DNA of 64,000 bases from Paragorgia papillata (lineage: Eukaryota; Cnidaria; Anthozoa; Scleralcyonacea; Coralliidae), in assembly GCA_035771165.1 (NCBI GenBank), contig JAWNZC010000337.1, forward strand, positions 3,429,001 through 3,493,000. The letters run 5' to 3'. The notes under the pieces were generated by a model, which worked only from the letters and a program-made list of their open reading frames with translations, was not told the origin of the DNA and made no database searches. Within the stretch, counting starts at the first letter, position 1; each line of letters opens with the position of its first letter. Shown here in pieces: positions 1 to 57,751 of this stretch. The translations under genes and the position numbers were made by a program.

Positions 1-701
1 ATGCAAGCAAGTGCACATAGATATTTTATAGAAATGTGATAAGCTTGCACTTGTATCATCTGATCACACTGATCTCTCAGCTCTTAAAATTAATTAAAGT
101 TAATTAAATTTAATTCAAAATTAATTTAATTTAATTTAAAATTAGGGTCACTTTATGGCTTAATATGATAGATCAACCTTGGGCTCAGGGGACAAATAGT
201 TTTTGACCAGGGGCCCAAAATTTTTCTTCATGGCCAGCCTTGTGTAGCACTGGTTGAATTAATGCTGGACATGTGTTGCAGAAAGATTGATGGGAATGGG
301 ACTGGGTGAGGAAAGGTATATATGAAGTGGGAGATGAGACATGAAAGAACAAAATTTGAAAAGGGAGAATGCACAGTGGAGGAATATGCTACTGTAACAG
401 GGCAGGGAACTGCCAGCTAAACCATACATACATATTGCATGTAAATGGTAATTCAACATACGGTAGTACATGTAAATTGCAAGCTGGTTTAAGAACATTT
501 ACCTTCAGGGATGTTTTTGAAAACTAACTACCTGTAGTCAATAACGTACTATTTGAAGTGTACTATACTGTATGCTTAAGGTAATTAATATGCTAATAAA
601 AATATGTTACTTTGAAAAACCATTGGAATGACTGTGCAGCTGCTATTTGTTATGTATTTATGCGTCTGAATAAATAATGTATCTGAGTACTACTTTTTTT
701 A

Positions 702-905
702 CGAATCTTGGCCGCCATCTTTGTTTGTTTTGTGTCGGGAAAAATCCGCTGTACAATCAATTTGATTGGTTCTTAGTGATAACAGATTTTTGCACTGTGA
801 TTACAGATTTTTGCACTGTGATAACACAATTCTGCACTGTTGTTTGGGATTAACTGCACTGGAATCAGCCAATCACAGTCGAGATATTTTTTTATGTATA
901 TTATT
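702..905. repeat. MITE-like repeat, short copy
   Basis: The block starting CGAATCTTGGCCGCCATC and ending near CAGTCGAGATATTTT recurs at 1309-1870, where the same sequence is split by an inserted hairpin. The centre carries short direct repeats of 'acagatttttgcactgtg'. No coding potential is seen. Confidence 0.7.
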
Positions 906-913
906 AGTATAGG

Positions 914-1076
914 TAATAGCATGGTTTCGAGTGCAATTTGGAAAAAAACATGCACGAGTGAGTTTTTCAAATACTGTCAAAATAGCACCAGTCCGAAGGA
1001 CGAGTGCTATTTGAAGTATTTGAAAAACTCACGAGTGCATGTTTTTCCAAATTGCACGAGAAACCATGCTATTACT
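914..1076. repeat. Hairpin MITE, AATAGCATGG family
   Basis: A near-perfect palindrome: the left arm (aatagcatggtttcgagtgc...) is the reverse complement of the right arm ending ...aaaccatgctatta, with arms of about 70 bases. A diverged copy lies at 49868-50010. Confidence 0.8.
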
Positions 1077-1308
1077 TATTAATAATATACATGAAAAAAT
1101 GTTCAAAACAACTGTACTAACATTTTAACGTACGTGTTTAGCCGTCCACTCCTCGCATATTTATTTGTTAAAAAACGCTTCGCTTCCTTTACTACTTGAA
1201 AAAGTTTACTCGAGGCATAAAGAAGCTTCTGGTCTTCTTGTAGGTACTTCACTTGGCAATATTAAAGCATAACTAGCTTCAAATATGAACAAATTATCCC
1301 CAAACCGC

Positions 1309-1876
1309 CGAATCTTGGCCGCCATCTTTGTTTGTTTTGTGTCGGGAAAAATCCGCTGTACAATCAATTTGATTGGTTCTTAGTGATTACAGATTTTTGC
1401 ACTGTGATTACAGATTTTTGCACTGTGATTACAGATTTTTGCACTGTGATTAAAGAAATACCAAATGGTTTTCCGTGTTTGGATACTCTGATCCAAACAC
1501 GCGGGAAATTGCGAGACTGGAGAAAAGCGTAACAAAACACGAGCCGTAGGCGAGTGTTTTTAGCTTTTCGAAAGTCGAGCAATTTCCCAAGCGTTTGGAT
1601 AAGAGTCTCCAAACACGGAAAAAACCATTTGGTATTTCTTTTATAAAATAATCACAAGTGAATATGATATACTGTCCGACATTTAAAAAAAATCGTTTTG
1701 GCGGGAATTTTCCGTGTTTGGATACTCTGATCCAAACACGGCAATTGATCAATCAGGGCTCGCGTAGTATACCTGTTATTTTATAAAACACAATTCTGCA
1801 CTGTTGTTTGGGATTAACTGCACTGGAATCGGCCAATCACAGTCGAGATATTTTTTCATGTATATTATTAATATAT
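1309..1876. repeat. MITE-like repeat, long copy with nested hairpin
   Basis: Same ends as 702-905, but interrupted by a separate palindrome at about 1452-1642 (arms aaagaaataccaaatgg / ccatttggtatttcttt) that contains 'gagccgtaggcgagtg' at its centre. This gives a relative age: the 702-type element is older than the inserted hairpin. A short GC-rich palindromic piece (gcccggttaaccgggc) follows at 1880-1925 and resembles the cores of 42304-42546 and 63557-63771. Confidence 0.7.
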
Positions 1877-2317
1877 AAAGCGGGATAGCCCGGTTAACCG
1901 GGCCAGCCCGGGCCATATAATCGCCCCCTTAGAAGAACTGTTAGAGGTAAAAAACTAAAGGAAGAATCGCCTAAATATGAGCACGATGTATTTCGGCAAT
2001 CAGTCAATCAATAATCAAGTGCTATGGTTTTAAAGATTAAATTTGTTACCACTACTATCAATTATTTGATTATATCATTTTCCCTCTGGGTAATATGCTG
2101 AGGAAATTTTTTTTAATCAGAGATACTTGTAGCTTAAGATCAATGTGAGCCTTTCGAAGAATTTAAAACTTTTAACTCGTGGATTTACCCAAGTCTGAAA
2201 ATCAATCACTTGTATCTTACTATCACCATGATCAATGCTGTTTTGCAGCCATTACATTTAAACTTAGTTTTTAGGGTATTAAACGCAACATGAGTTTATT
2301 ATTTAAATTGTGTTTAG

Positions 2318-35793
<33,476 letters not shown>

Positions 35794-35964
35794 TCCAGAA
35801 CATTTCTACAATCTTAAGACCGCTTAAGCTTGACGACAAATTTAGAAAAACAATTTTGACATTAATTTTGGAAAAGTCGCAAAAGGACTGGATGCGGGTC
35901 CCGTTGGTTATTGACAGATAACATTAACTGAGATCTGAATAATTCTTGATGTCATGCGTAAGCC

Positions 35965-36000
35965 GAATCCAATAATTGTTTTATTGAGGTAGTGACGTCA
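35965..36000. promoter_or_regulatory. CRE-like site beside relic 3
   Basis: 'gaggtagtgacgtcatcaac' contains the full CREB/ATF octamer TGACGTCA and lies 120 bases before relic 3. The same 'tgatgacgtcactacctc' string occurs inverted before relic 2 at 21673. Function is inferred. Confidence 0.4.
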
Positions 36001-36116
36001 TCAACGCTCCATAATTGACATTATCATTCTGATTGGTTAATTCACCTGCAAATAATTTGTGGAGCATGCGCACTATCGATAGCTTCAAATAATTTTCGTA
36101 AACTTTGTTTTCAAAC

Positions 36117-36179
36117 ATGGCGGCTAGTTTTCCTCAGATGTCCAAGGAAGAAATCGAGAGCAAGGACAAGCGAGAATAA
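36117..36179 (+). pseudogene. Recombinase N-terminus relic 3 (Crypton-like)
   Basis: MAASFPQMSKEEIESKDKRE then stop. Shifting one base after ESKD gives SENKLQKRNI, echoing the DKDSENTKRSTK of relic 5, so this looks like a frameshifted start region. Duplicated as relic 4 at 40721. Confidence 0.42.
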
Positions 36180-36382
36180 ACTTCAGAAAAGAAATATTTA
36201 AAAGGAACATTTAGTGAGATAAAAAGCAAGACTCGTGGCCAGCAAAAAGTAGTTTTTACGAAGACAGAGAGGGTTTTAGTCACAAGTTCTGCGTGATATA
36301 TAATGGTAGTAATGCGGGGAGAAGAATTGAGTTTATATGTAATATTTGGTATTTCACTCGATTAAACTACATGTTCGAAACT

Positions 36383-38191
36383 ACAATCCTGGACAAAATT
36401 GTTGGGCCACTTTGCCGAATTTGACGATCTTCGCATAGTGTCCCAAACACTGTTGTCCAGGATTGTCGGAAAATGACGAATTAAACAAAATCGAAGAAAA
36501 AACCAATTTGGGGGCGGCGATTCTGCGCAGTTTGCTCGAAAATGACATAAATACGCTCCCACATGCATGAACAACAAATTGTTTGTGGGGTATAGAAGGT
36601 TTGGTGAATATGCAAATTAAATAGAGCTCTCGTGCGGGTGGTACCGGTGCGGGTGGGAACTCTGCAGAGACTCTGCTCCAGTGATCCCTTCCCCATTGAG
36701 GGGGTAAGGGGGAGCAGAGATGGGGGCTCTTTTATTAAACTGTATATCTTTTGCAATGTTACAAAGTTAAAAAGCTGTGTTTTTATTGAATAATCATAAA
36801 CTCGTCATTTTCAGACAATCCTGGACAAAATTGTTGGGCCACTTTGCCGATTTTGACGATCTTCGCATAGTGTCCCAAGCACTTTTGTCCAGGATTGTCT
36901 GAAAATGACGAATTAAACAAAATCGAAGAAAAAACCTATTTGGGGGCGGCGATTCTGCGCAGTTTGCTCGAAAATGACATAAATACGCTCCCACATGCAT
37001 GAACAACAAATTGTTTGTGGGGTATAGAAGGTTTGGTGAATATGCAAATTAAATAGAGCTCTCGTGCGGGTGGTACCGGTGCGGGTGGGAACTCTGCAGA
37101 GACTCTGCTCCAGTGATCCCTTCCCCATTGAGGGGGTAAGGGGGAGCAGAGATGGGGGCTCTTTTATTAAACTGTATATCTTTTGCAATGTTACAAAGTT
37201 AAAAAGCTGTGTTTTATTGAATAATCATAAACTCGTCATTTTCAGACAATCCTGGACAAAATTGTTGGGCCACTTTGCCGATTTTGACGATCTTCGCATA
37301 GTGTCCCAAGCACTTTTGTCCAGGATTGTCTGAAAATGACGAATTAAACAAAATCGAAGAAAAAACCTATTTGGGGGCGGCGATTCTGCGCAGTTTGCTC
37401 GAAAATGACATAAATACGCTCCCACATGCATGAACAACAAATTGTTTGTGGGGTATAGAAGGTTTGGTGAATATGCAAATTAAATAGAGCTCTCGTGCGG
37501 GTGGTACCGGTGCGGGTGGGAACTCTGCAGAGACTCTGCTCCAGTGATCCCTTCCCCATTGAGGGGGTAAGGGGGAGCAGAGATGGGGGCTCTTTTATTA
37601 AACTGTATATCTTTTGCAATGTTACAAAGTTAAAAAGCTGTGTTTTATTGAATAATCATAAACTCGTCATTTTCAGACAATCCTGGACAAAATTGTTGGG
37701 CCACTTTGCCGATTTTGACGATCTTCGCATAGTGTCCCAAGCACTTTTGTCCAGGATTGTCTGAAAATGACGAATTAAACAAAATCGAAGAAAAAACCTA
37801 TTTGGGGGCGGCGATTCTGCGCAGTTTGCTCGAAAATGACATAAATACGCTCCCACATGCATGAACAACAAATTGTTTGTGGGGTATAGAAGGTTTGGTG
37901 AATATGCAAATTAAATAGAGCTCTCGTGCGGGTGGTACCGGTGCGGGTGGGAACTCTGCAGAGACTCTGCTCCAGTGATCCCTTCCCCATTGAGGGGGTA
38001 AGGGGGAGCAGAGATGGGGGCTCTTTTATTAAACTGTATATCTTTTGCAATGTTACAAAGTTAAAAAGCTGTGTTTTATTGAATAATCATAAACTCGTCA
38101 TTTTCAGACAATCCTGGACAAAATTGTTGGGCCACTTTGCCGATTTTGACGATCTTCGCATAGTGTCCCAAGCACTTTTGTCCAGGATTGT
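36383..38191. repeat. 431-bp tandem array, copy 2 (4 periods)
   Basis: Same unit as in copy 1 with four periods, the first being 432 bases. The diverged first period is shared with copy 1. Open frames of 71, 89 and 91 codons recur in each unit on both strands but show no gene signs. Confidence 0.93.
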
Positions 38192-38224
38192 AGATGTTTA
38201 TAAATTGTTCTTTTTTGTTCGCAG

Positions 38225-38760
38225 ACACTCCCCATGGTCGTAGTTTAAATAAATCAGAAGCAGTGGAAGTTGCATTTCAGATCTATATTCCAAAAGGAAC
38301 AGGACTCACCCTCGCTGATGTCCGAAAATCAACTTGGGTTAATCCGCTGATCAATGGCCAAGACGTCACGAAACTGCTCAGCAAGAAAGATTTAAAATTG
38401 ACGAGTTTGGATAAATGTTTATCATTGATAGCAGATTCCCAGGGGGACAGAAGTGAAGTGAAGGAACTTCTTCGTCCTCCTGATCCTCGTATCATGAATG
38501 TTGTAGATCAAACAAAAGAAAAAGGAAATACTTCAACAGTCAAATCTACTTCAGGAAAGCAAAGATCCCGACCGTCCTCTGCCCAGGCCCCCGGAGGAGG
38601 AAATTTTATCCTCGCTCGAGCCCAGTATCACCCCGTCAAACCAAGCGGAAATAAACAAGGTAAAAAGACGGAGACCAGTTTCAGGAAAAATGCAGAAATA
38701 AGAACAGGTTGTCAAATATCCTGCCTTCATTTTAATATAATATATATATTTTATATATAA
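38225..38760 (+). CDS. Gene 1, duplicate of exon 22
   Basis: Same acceptor and 435-base coding body (38225-38659) as exon 22. One extra a after the donor changes the read-through tail, which now runs to a stop at 38758-38760 without the RRRPVSGKMQK end. If the region after 34056 is intron, that change is neutral. Confidence 0.7.
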
Positions 38761-39277
38761 CCGGATGGTCCGGATTTAACCGGTTTTTCGACAATCCTTA
38801 TATAAACAGAATGTTTTTAAATATAATTTAGCTTTTTTACACCGTTAGTGTAGCGTTTTCAACTTGAGGTTGTTTCAGTTGTTTTTGTTGTACTATTTAC
38901 AACAGCTTGTACAGCAAAAACAATTAGAACTTTATAATCTAGCTTTTTAGTAATAACATATTTATAGTACTTAATTTAAAAAGCATACATGCATGCAGTG
39001 TAATATAATTGACATAACATTGTACAAAAACAATACTTCTTTTATGAATAGGGTTGGGATCAAATGAGGCCAGAAGCTACTGTGTAAAAATATTAAAATA
39101 TTTATTGATCAAGCTTTCGTCGTGCTACTAAAACCAATACTTTTTAAAAATTTTTGTAACATAGCCCGTGTATTTTTATCTTACGAAGAAATTAAAACAC
39201 ACCGAAGCAGGCCATAAGTAACACGGGCGTTCTGGATGAGGGCATCACTCGCTCCGTTAATCGGTAGGAGTTACGTG

Positions 39278-39932
39278 GGATGACCACTGATCTCTATATA
39301 AACTGGATAGGCCATTCCCTATGGCCAGCAGTCAAACATTTCGTGGCAGTCGCCGCCATCTTACGTAGTGGACATATGACGCACTGCGGCCTTAGAACGT
39401 GTTTCCAATCCTAAAGTCGATTGGCATAAGCAATCTTGACGTCACCACGGTCAGATTATCCGTGGGGAGGAATATTAAGTACTCTGTGCCGGGGGAGTCG
39501 GAAAAGCCGTAAAGCAAACAAACATTAGTTTTCACTGTTTAACAACAAATACAGTCAAAAGATGCCAAGTACACAACACGAGATATTGTTAAGGCATTAA
39601 GATTACTATAAAAGGTACAATTTAAGACTTGAAATTGAATTTTTCGTAGATTTTATAGTCTGTTTTTCAGTTTATATTATCGTGAAGTTTTCGTTGTCGG
39701 CACTGAAGAAAACCAACGAAATTACAGCTCAGTAACAGAAACAAATGCAAGAAATTAGCGTCTTAAACCTTATTGAGTACTTCTTGTGTCCTTACATTCG
39801 TTTAAATTTTCTTAAAATAATTCTTTTTATCTGTTTGCAATCTCGAAAGCTTATGAACTGTAGTGGGCGCCATCTTGGGTAGTAGTCACGTCATCATACA
39901 ACTGAGTTTTATTGAGATCAGTGGGGATGACG
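39278..39932. repeat. MITE, 'gatgaccactgatctc' ends, copy 2
   Basis: Duplicate of 34675-35328 with no difference noticed by eye. Confidence 0.65.
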
Positions 39933-40275
39933 CGGTTGGACCTTTTCGACAGTTTGGGTGTGGTCCATAAAGTCCCGGGACTATTACGGATGGTTGGGGT
40001 TCGAGGATGGATTTATATTGGGATTAGGTTTTATATTAGAAATTATTCCATATTTCCAAAAAGTTAGATATTTGGAAAATGTCCTAGAGTCACCCATATG
40101 TTCAATTAATTAACCTGCAATCAGGCGTTATTTTGAGCGATATGGCCTGTTGTGACACGTTTTCCAAGCGTTTATATACTGATTGCGTTTATAACATAAA
40201 CATTCTGAAGAGACGCAAAATAGATAATAAGTGATGTCAGAACACCACTTGCCTTGTTTTTCTCACTTTTTTTAG

Positions 40276-40397
40276 AGACCGAGAAACTGGCCGAGGTTAA
40301 AAAGATGACTCAAAGGTACCAGTCCAGTCCTTTCGCGGTTTTTCTAAAATATGTCGTTAAATATGTTTATCCAAAAGGCGCTAAACCAGATTTCTGA
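40276..40397 (+). CDS. Gene 1, duplicate of exon 23
   Basis: Identical to 35672-35793 including acceptor and TGA. With exon 22' it could be used as an alternative 3' end. Confidence 0.5.
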
Positions 40398-40720
40398 TCC
40401 AGAACATTTCTACAATCTTAAGACCGCTTAAGCTTGACGACAAATTTAGAAAAACAATTTTGACATTAATTTTGGAAAAGTCGCAAAAGGACTGGATGCG
40501 GGTCCCGTTGGTTATTGACAGATAACATTAACTGAGATCTGAATAATTCTTGATGTCATGCGTAAGCCGAATCCAATAATTGTTTTATTGAGGTAGTGAC
40601 GTCATCAACGCTCCATAATTGACATTATCATTCTGATTGGTTAATTCACCTGCAAATAATTTGTGGAGCATGCGCACTATCGATAGCTTCAAATAATTTT
40701 CGTAAACTTTGTTTTCAAAC

Positions 40721-40783
40721 ATGGCGGCTAGTTTTCCTCAGATGTCCAAGGAAGAAATCGAGAGCAAGGACAAGCGAGAATAA
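40721..40783 (+). pseudogene. Recombinase N-terminus relic 4
   Basis: Copy of relic 3 created by the segmental duplication. Confidence 0.42.
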
Positions 40784-40924
40784 ACTTCAGAAAAGAAATA
40801 TTTAAAAGGAACATTTAGTGAGATAAAAAGCAAGACTCGTGGCCAGCAAAAAGTAGTTTTTACGAAGACAGAGAGAAGAATGGCGATCTCTAACTTCAGG
40901 GATTTCAAATTTTTAACTATTTTA

Positions 40925-41085
40925 TGAATAATAAAACAATTATTGAACTCGTCTATCGCAAAATATCATGATTTGTCAGTGTCTCGCTCCCAATTATTTC
41001 CCTCTGCCTTCGGCATCGGCAAATAACTGGTAGCTCGCCACTGACAAATCATGATATTTTGCTCATACTGGTCCAATAATTGATA
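40925..41085. repeat. Hairpin, AAACAATTATT class
   Basis: Arms 'aataaaacaattattgaac' / 'ggtccaataattg' enclose 'aaatatcatgatttgtcagtg' and its inverse; centre 'gccttcggcatcggc'. Confidence 0.8.
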
Positions 41086-41161
41086 ATTATTATACATTGT
41101 AGTCAATTCCCATCTTCTCATTGGCTAAGCGCATTATACATTTAATTATGGAATCAGCGCA

Positions 41162-41220
41162 ACCTACAGATTAGTGAATAATCTGCCAGCAGATTATTCA
41201 CTAATCTGTAGGTTGCGCCC
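41162..41220. repeat. Perfect short hairpin
   Basis: 'caacctacagattagtgaat' and 'attcactaatctgtaggttg' are exact inverted copies separated by a few bases. It lies 50 bases upstream of relic 5. Confidence 0.85.
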
Positions 41221-41272
41221 GCAATGCGAGATTTCCTAACGAGCGGTAGCTTTCCACACAAGCAAAAACAAC

Positions 41273-41515
41273 ATGACTGCTCGATTTTCGTCTTCGACTG
41301 TAGAAGAAATCAAAAAATTACTTGAAGACAAAGACTCTGAAAACACAAAAAGATCGACCAAAGTTGCGAAAGAACTCTTCTATGAGTATCTTAGAGAAAA
41401 AGAAATCCAGGAGCCGAACGAAAAAGAACAACTTGCAAAAGTTTTGAAATATTTTTATGTGGAAGCACGAAAAAAAGATGGCTCGTCTTGTATGTATAAT
41501 GAACACAATATATAA
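41273..41515 (+). pseudogene. Recombinase N-terminus relic 5 (Crypton-like), longest
   Basis: MTARFSSSTVEEIKKLLEDK, then DSENTKRSTKVAKELFYEYL and KVLKYFYVEARKKDGSS before homology stops at about 41495. The 'STKVAKELFxEYLxEK...L..FYxEARKKDG' pattern is the N-terminal (core-binding-like) part of Crypton-derived DUF3504 recombinases, as in KIAA1958/QRICH1 relatives. The catalytic domain is absent; a hairpin begins at 41507. Confidence 0.55.
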
Positions 41516-41672
41516 TAAAACAATTACTGGATTCGGTTTTCGTGATATCTGGATAATCAAGGTCGAGGTAAGTGTTATCAGCCTTCGGCTTCGGCTGATA
41601 ACACTTACCTCGACCTTGATTATTCCAGATATCACAAAAACCTCATCCAATAATTGTTTAATATTCGGCGGA
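41507..41672. repeat. Hairpin, AAACAATTATT class
   Basis: Arms 'aataaaacaattactggat' and 'atccaataattgttta' with inner exact arms 'ggtcgaggtaagtgttatca' and inverse; centre 'gccttcggcttcggc'. Confidence 0.85.
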
Positions 41673-42303
41673 AATGATGTAACAGCTGCCGGACATTGAA
41701 AATCAGTAGAGTATGTTGACCAATAAGAAACGAGAATAAAGTTTGAATGTATAATAAGCCCTTGACCCAAGATATATAGCAAGATATATAGTAGGTCAGA
41801 AAACTGAGACCAAATAATTTGTTTAGGTTCTTTTTTCAAACACCATCATTAATTACAGCTATTTTATTTGAATTTAAAACTCAAATACTTGAGTGTGTTT
41901 TATTAAAGTTTACTAAGTCGTTTGGGACTGGAGGAAGATCGTGCAAAGCACAATATTGTTTCTAATTACTACCTTGCACTTTGAAACTAAGTTTGTAAAA
42001 GCCGAGAACGTTTAAAAGTATACACGCTTTAAAGGTATTTAATGGTGCTTCGGAATTAGGCTACGAAAAAAATCGTGCAAAAATTGATGAAGTGGGGGAT
42101 AATGACCAAAATTTTACGGTACTTTATAGCTCTGACTATACTTGGCTATCTCGTTATTTTTTTGGGTAATTCTATAATTTTCGGTCGTTTATCAAACAAA
42201 AAATTGAGAGTTTGTCTGTTTGACCACATCCTTTGTACGAGTCAACACTTTTTGCAATAGTCGAGATAATAAAAATTGAACAAGGCACACTTGGGCACAT
42301 GTT
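41673..42303. other. Intergenic, between convergent genes
   Basis: Region between the plus-strand duplication and the minus-strand TMEM272-like gene. No exon, RNA gene or paired arms were recognised. Confidence 0.4.
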
Positions 42304-42546
42304 AGGGGGTGTTTACATGACCCAACTAACCGAGCTGACTCGTGTCACGAAATTCTTTCCTCGGCCGCAAAAGGAGATTTGAATTAACGTTAGGATTCGT
42401 TTACATCTAAACTAAACCAATTCTTTAAAAATTTAGTTTATGTGACTTTCAAAACCACAGTGAGATTCCAGGTCTGGTGAGATCCTATATAGTCAATCGC
42501 GTGAGCCAAGTAATCGGGCTAGCCCGGCTCATGTAAACAGCCCCTT
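42304..42546. repeat. MITE, 'tttacatgancc' ends with GGGCTAGCCCG core
   Basis: Ends 'gtgtttacatgacccaac' and 'ccggctcatgtaaacagc' are inverted; contains 'gctgactcgtgtcacgaa' also found at 63590, where a second copy lies. Confidence 0.75.
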
Positions 42547-42731
42547 AGTTAACCCATCCACTGCATCATTTTTTCAGATTTTGCCATTCTCGTCCCCAGA
42601 AGCTATGATCCTTAGGGACGAGAATAGGTTTTGTCGTGAACTGACTCTTAGATTAGTGTAACAAATACAATTACGCACGACGTATGTAAATTTTGGGTAG
42701 AAATCTCTACAATAAACAAAAACTATTCACT

Positions 42732-54970
<12,239 letters not shown>

Positions 54971-55237
54971 TTGCTTTTGATTGACTTCTATATTTCAATA
55001 AAGCTGCAGATATTACTTCATTGACTTCAACTCCTCAAACCTCGACTTTCCTCTGCTGTTTCTTTCTCGTTTTTATTCTAACGGTTGTAATGTTCCCTAC
55101 TCACAATTTTAAAGCAACTGATGTTAATTTTTCTTGTTTAATAAGTCCTTGATATTTCTTTAAAGAAATAGTTCTTTTATATTATCATTTCACGAAGCAA
55201 GCTAATCTATAATTCATTTTGGGGCCGACCATTTGAC

Positions 55238-55241
55238 TTTT

Positions 55242-55278
<37 letters not shown>
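55238..55278. repeat. Poly-G run of about 37
   Basis: A long homopolymer, likely unstable and possibly mis-sized in the assembly. Confidence 0.9.
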
Positions 55279-55280
<2 letters not shown>

Positions 55281-55550
55281 CAGAGCAGAAAAAAAATCCT
55301 GCAAGGTGGTTTGGGACGGGGGGAAAAGCATCCATTGAAGCAAATTCGGGAAGTGTCTATTGACAGTTTCATTGTTTATATAATAGAGCGGTCATGGACT
55401 AAAGAATGTAATACTTCAGACTCTGTGAAATCACTTTTTAGCTTTAATCTTGTTTTTATAACAACAACTAATAACTAGTAACAACAAGACCAAGGGCGCT
55501 TATCTATATATGCCAAGGGTCCTATATTACATCATGAACTAGTCTTAATA

Positions 55551-55590
55551 ATAGCACAGAATAAATACTTAGTATTTATTCTGTGATAAT
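55551..55590. repeat. Perfect hairpin
   Basis: 'cacagaataaatacttagta' is its own inverse through 'tttattctgtg'. Confidence 0.8.
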
Positions 55591-55669
55591 AGTTCATTAG
55601 TCAACTCACGTGCCTACACCCCTCCTTTGTTTTGGGGTTTTGTTTGTTTAGCTAGGGTTATAAAACATG

Positions 55670-56085
55670 AAACAAAATGTAACACGCATAATTTGACGAC
55701 ACACGTTTCACACGGGAAACTAACATGTTGCTAAGCGGAAACTGCGAAGTTACTAAGGCCAAACGTTGCATTGTGGGGTTTGTCAGCGTAATGGCCGATC
55801 GGAAAAGCACTGTGGAGTTCTTAGTTTCACTTTTATAACGAAGATTTAATTGATTTAATCACTTTATTACCAAGAATAGTGGTAACAGGTGGCTGGACAG
55901 AGCAAAGCCCCAATTGATTTCAGTGTATTGTGTATAATATAATTGTGTATAAGGATGAGTAATAAACATGCCCACATTTGCTTTGAAAATTTGGTGCTCG
56001 TTTCAAATTGAAACAATGCCGTTTGGCCTTAGTAACGTTACATTTTCCGCTTAGTGCCGTCAAATTACGTGTGTCCAAGCTCAAA
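55670..56085. repeat. Inverted-repeat element or LTR piece downstream of Gypsy pol
   Basis: 'aatttgacgacacacg' with 'aagttactaaggccaaacg' on the left, and 'cgtttggccttagtaacgtt' with 'gccgtcaaattacgtgtg' on the right are inverted copies. It lies where the 3' LTR of the Gypsy fragment would be. Confidence 0.55.
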
Positions 56086-56245
56086 CCGGAAGCCCCGGAA
56101 CTGTAGTATTTAATCCACGTTCCATCTTATAGAATAAAGTCTGTCTTTAAATTGTCTAGCCTTGGCAAGACAATTTGTTTTGCCTTGTCGGGCCTGAGAA
56201 ACCCAACAAATTGACCACCCAATCCCCATAACGATCTGGAACTTT

Positions 56246-56600
56246 TCAATTTCTGGTACGTTTCGGTCTCCCTTCGTGAGACACCTCCGGATGTGCTGGC
56301 ACTTCCGTGTTAGTTGCTGAACTCTGGTGAGGGGATGCATGGTTGTGTCACTCCTCTGACACATTCGTCTGGGACAAAGGTAATCTCGTGTTGGCTTGGC
56401 CTTGGCGGTTGGACAGGTTGATCTTCGACATCCTGGTTCTCCTCGGACTCCTCGCGGTCGCCACATCATCTTCGATATTTTCAACATTGTCTTCGGCGTT
56501 TTCATTCACTGAGCTAGTCTCGGCTCCCTTTTCCACCGTCTGATCACTTCCTCAGTTTCTTTCGCTGATGAAGTTTCAAGTTGTCATGCATGATGTACCA
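56246..56600 (-). pseudogene. Ty3/Gypsy pol C-terminal end, degenerate
   Basis: On the minus strand one frame ends SSATNTEVPAHPEVSHEGR then PKRTRN and a stop at 56246-56248, typical of the tail of Gypsy integrase. Upstream frames are broken by stops and shifts. Separated from the integrase core at 57345 by the inserted MITE. Confidence 0.6.
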
Positions 56601-56724
56601 CTTTATTACGCGTTAGTGAATCACCGACTTTACGTATTCGATACGTGATTACTTTTTCTGAAGAAGTAACTGTAACTATAACTATAGTTACTTTTTGAAG
56701 AAGTAACTATAACTAGTTACTTTT

Positions 56725-56825
56725 TTAACACTTTGAGGCCTGGACCTCTCCCTGTGCTGAATAAAATCGTCTGGCGTTAGCCAGAATAAACCTTAAAGAC
56801 TCGTCCTCAGGCTTCAAAGTGTTAA
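56725..56825. repeat. 101-bp palindromic MITE, unit 1
   Basis: 'ttaacactttgaggcctg' and 'caggcttcaaagtgttaa' are the ends; centre 'cgtctggcgttagccagaat'. Confidence 0.88.
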
Positions 56826-56836
56826 AGAGATAGGTT

Positions 56837-56937
56837 TTAACACTTTGAGACCTGGACCTCTCCCTGTGCTGAATAAAATCGTCTGGCGTTAGCCAGAATA
56901 AACCTTAAAGACTCGTCCTCAGGCTTCAAAGTGTTAA
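56837..56937. repeat. 101-bp palindromic MITE, unit 2
   Basis: Tandem copy of 56725-56825, one visible base change (gaggcc to gagacc), separated by an 11-base spacer 'agagataggtt'. Confidence 0.88.
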
Positions 56938-57344
56938 AGAACTGTTACTATAGTTACAATATTTGGTTCAAAAATGTGACTAGTATAGTTACTGATATTC
57001 AGTTGAGGATGTCATTCTTTCTTGATAAAAATTGTTTTGATATAATAATAAAGATACATTATGTACACATTTGACTATTTCTGCTTAGTGACAACTATAT
57101 TTAGGCATTTAGGTGTAAAAACATAATTATGGTACTAGCATCTAAAAACCAGTAATTTGTTTGTTGATTCTAGTAACACGGACAAAGGAATGTAACTTTG
57201 TAACTAGTTACACATTTTTTGAAGTAACTTTGTAACTGTAACTAGTTACTTTCTTTTCATTGTAACTTTTATCGGTAACTAGCTAGTTACTTTTCTAACG
57301 ATGTAACTGTATAACTAGTTACAAAAATTATGTAACTTTTACAG

Positions 57345-57751
57345 CACTGATTAGTCTACTTCGATACGCCATCATACAACCGGCTAGGTGCTTGTCCCAA
57401 GTCTCTGGATCCTCTTCTATTCTCGATCTCAAAAGGCTCTTAACCGTCTTGTTAAGGTTCTCCACTTGGCCATTTCCTGAGGGATGGTATCGTTCTGCTC
57501 TTCTTTATCTGCAGCAAGTCGCACATCTCCCGAAACAATCCTGATTCAAAGTTGCGGCCTTGATCCGCGTGGATGCTGTCTAGTGCGCCATACCTCATTA
57601 CCCAGTTATCCACTAGGGCTCTTGCACACGTAGTAGCCTTTTGATTTGAAAGAGGATAGGCCTCTGCCCACTTTGTGAAGGAACACTGAACGGTTAAGAT
57701 GTACTTGTTCCCACGTTTACTTCTTGGTAGAGGGCCGGTGATGAAAGCCAA
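57345..57751 (-). pseudogene. Ty3/Gypsy integrase core fragment
   Basis: Minus strand: GPLPRSKRGNKYILTVQCSF then TKWAEAYPLSNQKATT and SIHADQGRNFESGLF, the rve-type integrase fold with the first two catalytic acids in place of 'D..GPLP' start and 'HADQGRNFES'. One frameshift near 57480, after which the frame reads HPSGNGQVENLNKTVKSLL with the catalytic Glu. Truncated upstream at 57751 where a LINE fragment begins. Confidence 0.85.

Larger units (their letters stand above)
36270..40873. repeat. Tandem segmental duplication, copy 2 (4,604 bp)
   Basis: Nearly identical to 32099-36269. Differences seen: one more array period, one extra t at about 36782, and one extra a just after the exon 22 donor. 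Confidence 0.92.
56640..57350. repeat. 'taactagttac' MITE copy 2, inserted in Gypsy pol
   Basis: Ends in 'acagcactg' at 57350; the matching left end is lost. Contains the two 101-bp palindromes below. Confidence 0.7.
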